A stretch of DNA of 7,820 bases from Planctomycetota bacterium (lineage in GTDB: Bacteria > Planctomycetota > Phycisphaerae > WQYP01), in NCBI GenBank assembly GCA_021828925.1, contig JAJZCT010000141.1, positions 1 through 7,820 on the forward strand, given 5' to 3'. The translations under genes and the position numbers were made by a program. Below the pieces are notes generated by a model. That model was not told the origin of the DNA. It ran no database searches and was given only the letters and a program-made list of their open reading frames with translations. Of this stretch, positions 4,627 to 7,820 are shown piece by piece. Each line of letters begins with the position of its first letter. The stretch's first letter is position 1.

Positions 4627-6663
4627 TCACTTACGCAGTTGAATACGACGAAAGCGCGCCAGAGCCATCAACGGAAAATAGAGGCGATACAGATGATATT
4701 TCAGATAAAAAACCCGTGGAAACCCTGTTCCGGTAAACCACTGCTCATCCCAGTTACCATCGGGATTCTGGGCATCAATAAGCCACCGGATGGCCTTTTG
4801 CACCGCCGGATCATCCACGCCGGACGCAGCCAGCAACCCCATGGCCCCCCACGCGGTTTGTGAGGCCGTGCTGGGGCCGCGGCCCTTGAGTTCCGGATTT
4901 TCGTATGTCTGGCAGGATTCACCCCAGCTCCCGTCCGGCTTCTGGCAGGAACGCAGCCAATCGGCCGCCTTACGGATGAACCGCTGGTCCATTTTTTCGC
5001 CTACAGCATTCAAACCCGTAAGCACCTGCCACGTACCATAAATATAATTAACCCCCCACCGCCCAAACCAGCATCCTTCTTTTTCCTGCGTTTCTTTCAG
5101 GAAATTGACGGCTTGCCGTACCGCCGGGTGGCTATTGGGTATACCGCAATGCCCCAGACACTCTAACGTGCGCCCGGCGATATCGGGGCACGATGGATCT
5201 TGAATGGCATTATGATCCGCAAACGGGACATGTTCTAAAATCGGTCGATGCCGGGTGCGATCAAAGGCCGCCCACCCGCCGTCATCATTCTGCATCGCCA
5301 ACAACCAGTTGACCCCCCGGCTTACTGCCGCCTCTGCGGCTTTGCCGCCCAACCGCTTCAACGCCATGGTCACCATCGCGGTATCATCCACATCCGGATA
5401 ATGCGGATTGTTAAATTCAAAATACCAGCCGCTGGGTTCACAGTCCGGGCAATTTTTCATCCAATCGCTGCCCGTGCGACATTCTTTGGAAAGCAACCAG
5501 TCCGTGGTCTTTTTCGCCACCGCATCCTCCGGCTCCATATGAGTTTCCGCCAGAGCATGCAAGGCGATACCCGTGTCCCACACCGGAGACCAGCAGGGTT
5601 GAATGCGTATGGTATTGCCTTCTTCAATAAACAGATCACGCAAATCTTTTTGCGCTTTGAGCACCACGGGATGGTCATCCGCATAGCCCAATACCCGCAG
5701 CACAATGAGAATATAGACCATGGGTGGGAAAATGGCTCCTAGGCCGTCGCAACCTTCCATGTGTTCCAGCAACCACTTTTCCGCTTCGCGGATCGCCAGG
5801 GGCCGCAACGGCGTGATGGCCGTTTTTTCATAGCGTTTCAGCGATAAATCCAGCAGTAAAAACATTTCCCGCCAGCTTCGCGGCAAGCCTTTGAGCCGCC
5901 CTACCGTGCTGTTAGCGGCCTCTGAATCGTTGAATAGCTCGGAAATACCCTTTTCCTTGGGCAACGCACGTATGGGGCGATAAGCACTGACAATTGCCAG
6001 CGGCAAAATCATCGTGCGGCTCCACGCGGAAACGGCATATAAATTAAAATAAATCCATTTAGGTAGCAGAATAATTTCCGGCGGAATACTGGGGCAGGCA
6101 TCGTAACTGATTTGCCCCAAGGCAGCGAGATAAAACTTGGAAAAGCTGTTGCATTGCTCCGCTCCGCCCAGATGCCGAATGACTTGCCGAGCCACACGCA
6201 TGTGCGGAGCCTCGGGGTCGTCTCCCATAAGCTTTAAAGCAAAATAGCCCTTTACTGTGCCGCTTAAATCACTATTGCCCCCCGGAAACAGGCTCCAGCC
6301 GCCATCGGCTTGCTGAATACTGCGAAGATAATTAGCAATTTTCGGTAGCGCCGGATCAAGTTCCTGGCTGAGAATAAATTTCAGAAGAATGTATTCGGAT
6401 TCCAGAATACTATCGCCCTGCAGTTCTCCCACCCAATAGCCTTCACGCTGCTGCTTAGAAAGCAATGCTCCCGTGGCCCGATCTACGGCAGCATCCAACT
6501 CCTCGGATGTCAATTCCATCGGATCGATCATGGTGCTTAGGTCAGCCGGGGAAAGGGCTTCCAAGGCTTCTAACGAAGGGTGATCCGGTGCCGCAGTCTC
6601 GCGCAATACCGGAGGGCGAACCGCCACCGCCGTACGTGTTTGTCGACTTTTTTGCAAGTTCAT
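4627..6663 (-). CDS. shc: Squalene-hopene cyclase
   Basis: Cyclises squalene to hopene/hopanol at the membrane, the committed step to hopanoids. 678 residues, slightly longer than the roughly 630 of the Alicyclobacillus enzyme because of a 50-residue N-terminal extension. All landmarks are present: the protonating DVDD motif (D424-D427) within HYPDVDDTAM, QPCWSPVWDTG (355-365), DPSCPDIAGRTLECLG (489-504), and QW repeats ending at W123, W464, W532, W580 and W638. The C-terminal TGTGFPRVFYLKYHLYRLYFP (644-664) carries the aromatic residues that stabilise late carbocations. The hydrophobic stretch KWIYFNLYAVSAWSRTMIL (202-220) includes the conserved SAWSRT signature. No broken or missing motif is seen, so the enzyme should be active. 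ATG 6663 is the first in-frame start; a TAG codon lies two codons upstream. No squalene synthase or hpn genes are adjacent. Divergent from the globin/GAF sensor gene. The alternative product class (sporulenol or tetraprenyl cyclase) is less likely given these motifs. Confidence 0.96.
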   Translation of the reverse strand: MNLQKSRQTRTAVAVRPPVLRETAAPDHPSLEALEALSPADLSTMIDPMELTSEELDAAVDRATGALLSKQQREGYWVGELQGDSILESEYILLKFILSQELDPALPKIANYLRSIQQADGGWSLFPGGNSDLSGTVKGYFALKLMGDDPEAPHMRVARQVIRHLGGAEQCNSFSKFYLAALGQISYDACPSIPPEIILLPKWIYFNLYAVSAWSRTMILPLAIVSAYRPIRALPKEKGISELFNDSEAANSTVGRLKGLPRSWREMFLLLDLSLKRYEKTAITPLRPLAIREAEKWLLEHMEGCDGLGAIFPPMVYILIVLRVLGYADDHPVVLKAQKDLRDLFIEEGNTIRIQPCWSPVWDTGIALHALAETHMEPEDAVAKKTTDWLLSKECRTGSDWMKNCPDCEPSGWYFEFNNPHYPDVDDTAMVTMALKRLGGKAAEAAVSRGVNWLLAMQNDDGGWAAFDRTRHRPILEHVPFADHNAIQDPSCPDIAGRTLECLGHCGIPNSHPAVRQAVNFLKETQEKEGCWFGRWGVNYIYGTWQVLTGLNAVGEKMDQRFIRKAADWLRSCQKPDGSWGESCQTYENPELKGRGPSTASQTAWGAMGLLAASGVDDPAVQKAIRWLIDAQNPDGNWDEQWFTGTGFPRVFYLKYHLYRLYFPLMALARFRRIQLRK

Positions 6664-6668
6664 CCTCT
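6655..6668 (-). promoter_or_regulatory. Unusual ribosome-site spacing at the shc start
   Basis: AGAGG (6668-6664) directly touches ATG 6663, with no spacer. The in-frame TTG at 6657-6655 (third codon) would have the normal six-base spacing. Translation may start at this TTG, or ATG may be used inefficiently to hold cyclase synthesis low. The protein differs by only two residues. Confidence 0.4.
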
Positions 6669-6683
6669 ACTACTGCCGGTATC

Positions 6684-6695
6684 ACCCGTCCGGGT
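6684..6695 (-). promoter_or_regulatory. Perfect palindrome ACCCGTCCGGGT in the shc leader
   Basis: ACCCG and CGGGT are exact inverted arms around two bases, 21 bp upstream of the shc ATG. It could be an operator in the DNA, or, with the partly matching flanks CCGGTA/TACGG, a longer leader hairpin near the ribosome site. No binding protein can be named. Confidence 0.35.
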
Positions 6696-6736
6696 ACGGT
6701 TATTTCCTTCCGCCAATGACCAAAACGTTAGCAGAA

Positions 6737-6787
6737 CTTGCCCCTGTCGGCAAGGGACACAGCGGGCGATCCCGCGGTGCGGTCCCT
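6737..6787 (-). promoter_or_regulatory. Overlapping stem-loops in the shc leader, attenuator-like
   Basis: Stem A: AGGGAC (6753-6758) pairs with GTCCCT (6782-6787), enclosing GCGGG/CCCGC (6762-6766, 6771-6775) with a CGAT loop. Stem B: CTTGCC (6737-6742) pairs with GGCAAG (6749-6754). The two share bases 6753-6754, so they compete at their edges. If the shc transcript starts upstream of 6787, both are in its leader. On the plus strand they lie upstream of the sensor promoter. No U-run follows stem B, so this is not a simple terminator. Confidence 0.4.
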
Positions 6788-6798
6788 CTGTCTGTTGT

Positions 6799-6830
6799 AA
6801 AGAAAACGTTTGAACGGAAGCGTTTGCTTT
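6799..6830 (+). promoter_or_regulatory. 10-bp inverted repeat straddling the sensor-gene promoter
   Basis: AAAGAAAACG (6799-6808) and CGTTTGCTTT (6821-6830) are inverted with nine of ten matches around a 12-bp centre. The centre contains the -35 box, and the right arm lies in the promoter spacer. Arm centres are 22 bp apart, about two helical turns, as for a dimeric regulator. A bound protein should repress the plus-strand gene and could also act on divergent shc. Confidence 0.5.
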
Positions 6831-6837
6831 CTATGAT
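6810..6837 (+). promoter_or_regulatory. Sigma-70-type promoter for the globin/GAF sensor gene
   Basis: TTGAAC (6810-6815), a 16-bp spacer and TATGAT (6832-6837). Four and five of six consensus matches, the same layout as the VOC-gene promoter. Start is expected near 6844, leaving a leader of about 64 nt. The gene's ribosome site AAAGGTG (6896-6902) lies five bases before ATG 6908. Confidence 0.5.
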
Positions 6838-6907
6838 CGTCAAAGGTAGTATCCCTTTAGCTGCGTTGTCATAGGGCGGGAGCATCTTTTAACCCAAAGG
6901 TGCCAAG

Positions 6908-7820
6908 ATGGCCAAAAACCTGGCAGAGGTATTACACCTCGCTGATGCCCAGCGGCATTCCCCCCAGGAACAGGAAGCATTCCGCCGTCATGCTCCGGAA
7001 CTTGCACAGCAAGCACAAAACCTTACTGACCATATATGGCGATGGTGGGGAGACGATTCTCGAAGCGCCAGGCACATAAACGAACTTGCGGAAGGCGCGG
7101 CTCAACACATCCGATCACAGATGGCCGACCATTTCGGCGTTTTGTGCCTGGGGGATTACGATGCCACTCAGGCCGACCACCAGATTGCATTAGGCGCTTT
7201 GCCCCAGCAATTGGCTTTAAACGAGCGGTGGATCGGCGATACCTACCAGGCAGCCACTCAATTTCTGGAACCGGTTTTGGAAAAATTTCCGGCACAAGAC
7301 CGAGTATTGCTCCGCAGCGCCGTGCAAAAGCGACTGCAACTTGATGAAGGGTTTGCTCGGATTGGCTACCGCCACGCCCGTCAGGAAAGCCTGCTGCAGC
7401 ATGAAGCTCTTTATGAGGCCATTCGAGTCGCCAATCAACTCCTGGCGCATCATACCGACGCGGGGCTGCTATTGGACAGCATTGTTAATACCTTAGCTCA
7501 TCACTTGAAAGCACCCCTGCTGGGAATCGGATTTATCAATCCCCGCACCGGTCACATTCGAATACGGACTTCAGCCGGGCCGGCAAAGGCCTATTTCCAC
7601 AACGTCACATTGTCCGCTTCAGCCGAGGTGCCCGAAGGCCGCGGGCCCGGCGGACGAGCCTTAAGCGCCAATCATGTCATACAGGTTGATAATTTTGCCG
7701 AGGATCCCACGTTTGAACCCTGGAGAATTCAGGCCCAGCGCTTTGGTCTGGTGGGCAGTATTACCGCCCCATTTAAAACCCGGGGCGGCCAGCAGGGATT
7801 CCTAAGCATGTATCGCACGA
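6908..7820 (+). CDS. Globin-coupled-sensor-like plus GAF domain signalling protein, N-terminal part, cut by right edge
   Basis: 304 codons are visible and frame stays open to the edge. Residues about 38-156 resemble the globin domain of globin-coupled sensors: AAQHIRSQMADHFGVLCLGDYDAT (64-87), LGALPQQLALNERW (95-108) and LEPVLEKFPAQDR followed by helices to IGY (120-154). Residues 95-108 align without gaps to the family pattern IGxVHxRIGLxPRW, with R107-W108 matching, but the proximal haem His falls on P99. Residues about 166-304 form a GAF domain (EAIRVANQLLAHHTDAGLLLDSIV, then VPEGRGPGGRAL, VDNFAEDPTFEPWR, VGSITAPF and GGQQGFLSMY), a small-ligand or dimerisation module. Such proteins usually continue into a histidine kinase, GGDEF/EAL or methyl-accepting output domain, which is outside the window. 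No signal peptide or membrane span is seen, so it is probably cytoplasmic. The start is supported by AAAGGTG five bases upstream and by the promoter at 6810-6837. GAF assignment is firm; the globin assignment rests on hand alignment. Confidence 0.75.
   Translation, partial: MAKNLAEVLHLADAQRHSPQEQEAFRRHAPELAQQAQNLTDHIWRWWGDDSRSARHINELAEGAAQHIRSQMADHFGVLCLGDYDATQADHQIALGALPQQLALNERWIGDTYQAATQFLEPVLEKFPAQDRVLLRSAVQKRLQLDEGFARIGYRHARQESLLQHEALYEAIRVANQLLAHHTDAGLLLDSIVNTLAHHLKAPLLGIGFINPRTGHIRIRTSAGPAKAYFHNVTLSASAEVPEGRGPGGRALSANHVIQVDNFAEDPTFEPWRIQAQRFGLVGSITAPFKTRGGQQGFLSMYRT

Noticed and set aside
5248..5742. Long plus-strand frame antisense to shc
   Set aside because: A shadow of the cyclase coding sequence; the conserved QW and DVDD motifs on the other strand explain the lack of stops.
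7178..7183. H91 as the proximal haem ligand
   Set aside because: It would break the gap-free match of residues 95-108 to the globin-sensor signature and its fixed distance to Arg-Trp; kept as the main test of the haem-free interpretation.
7023..7295. Antisense and alternate-frame reading in the globin/GAF gene (7023-7453, both strands)
   Set aside because: The plus-strand frame from 6908 has a ribosome site, a promoter and recognisable domains; the others have none.

Overview
The window carries six protein-coding genes. Four lie on the minus strand and two on the plus strand, and both edge genes run off the window. There is no rRNA, no tRNA, no CRISPR array and no recognisable mobile element. 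The most likely host is a member of the Planctomycetota, perhaps Phycisphaerae. The evidence is a secreted protein with a VPEP C-terminal sorting tail, a bacterial-type squalene-hopene cyclase, moderate GC, long intergenic leaders and mostly single-gene transcription units. This assignment is inference; Verrucomicrobiota or another Gram-negative phylum with hopanoids and PEP-CTERM sorting is possible.

Layout from left to right. (1) Positions 1-285, minus: the N-terminus of DNA topoisomerase I (topA), cut by the left edge. (2) Positions 286-880: about 600 bp without a gene, holding the topA leader (a perfect hairpin and a fragment resembling part of the c-di-GMP-I/GEMM consensus) and, at its right end, a promoter-like region with dyads for the next gene. 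(3) Positions 881-1621, plus: an isochorismatase-fold protein lacking two of the three catalytic residues and ending in an arginine-rich tail. (4) Positions 1665-2513, minus and convergent with it: a two-domain VOC (glyoxalase/extradiol dioxygenase) protein of CatE type, with a clear promoter and a perfect palindrome near the expected transcription start. (5) Positions 2704-4410, minus: a secreted subtilase-like PEP-CTERM protein with a divergent catalytic set, a strong promoter (TTGACG-17-TATTAT) and a stem-loop predicted at the extreme 5' end of its mRNA. (6) Positions 4627-6663, minus: a full-length squalene-hopene cyclase (shc), followed by a possible terminator. (7) Positions 6664-6907: a divergent control region rich in inverted repeats. 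(8) Positions 6908-7820, plus: the start of a sensor protein with a globin-coupled-sensor-like domain, whose proximal haem histidine appears to be proline, followed by a GAF domain; the output domain is beyond the right edge.

The genes do not form one obvious pathway. Each complete gene seems to be its own transcription unit with its own promoter, leader structure and candidate operator. The best functional link is positional: shc (membrane hopanoids) and the globin/GAF sensor are divergent and share a 244-bp control region. The recurring theme is familiar folds with altered active sites: the isochorismatase-like protein, the subtilase-like protein and the globin sensor all depart from their family's key residues.
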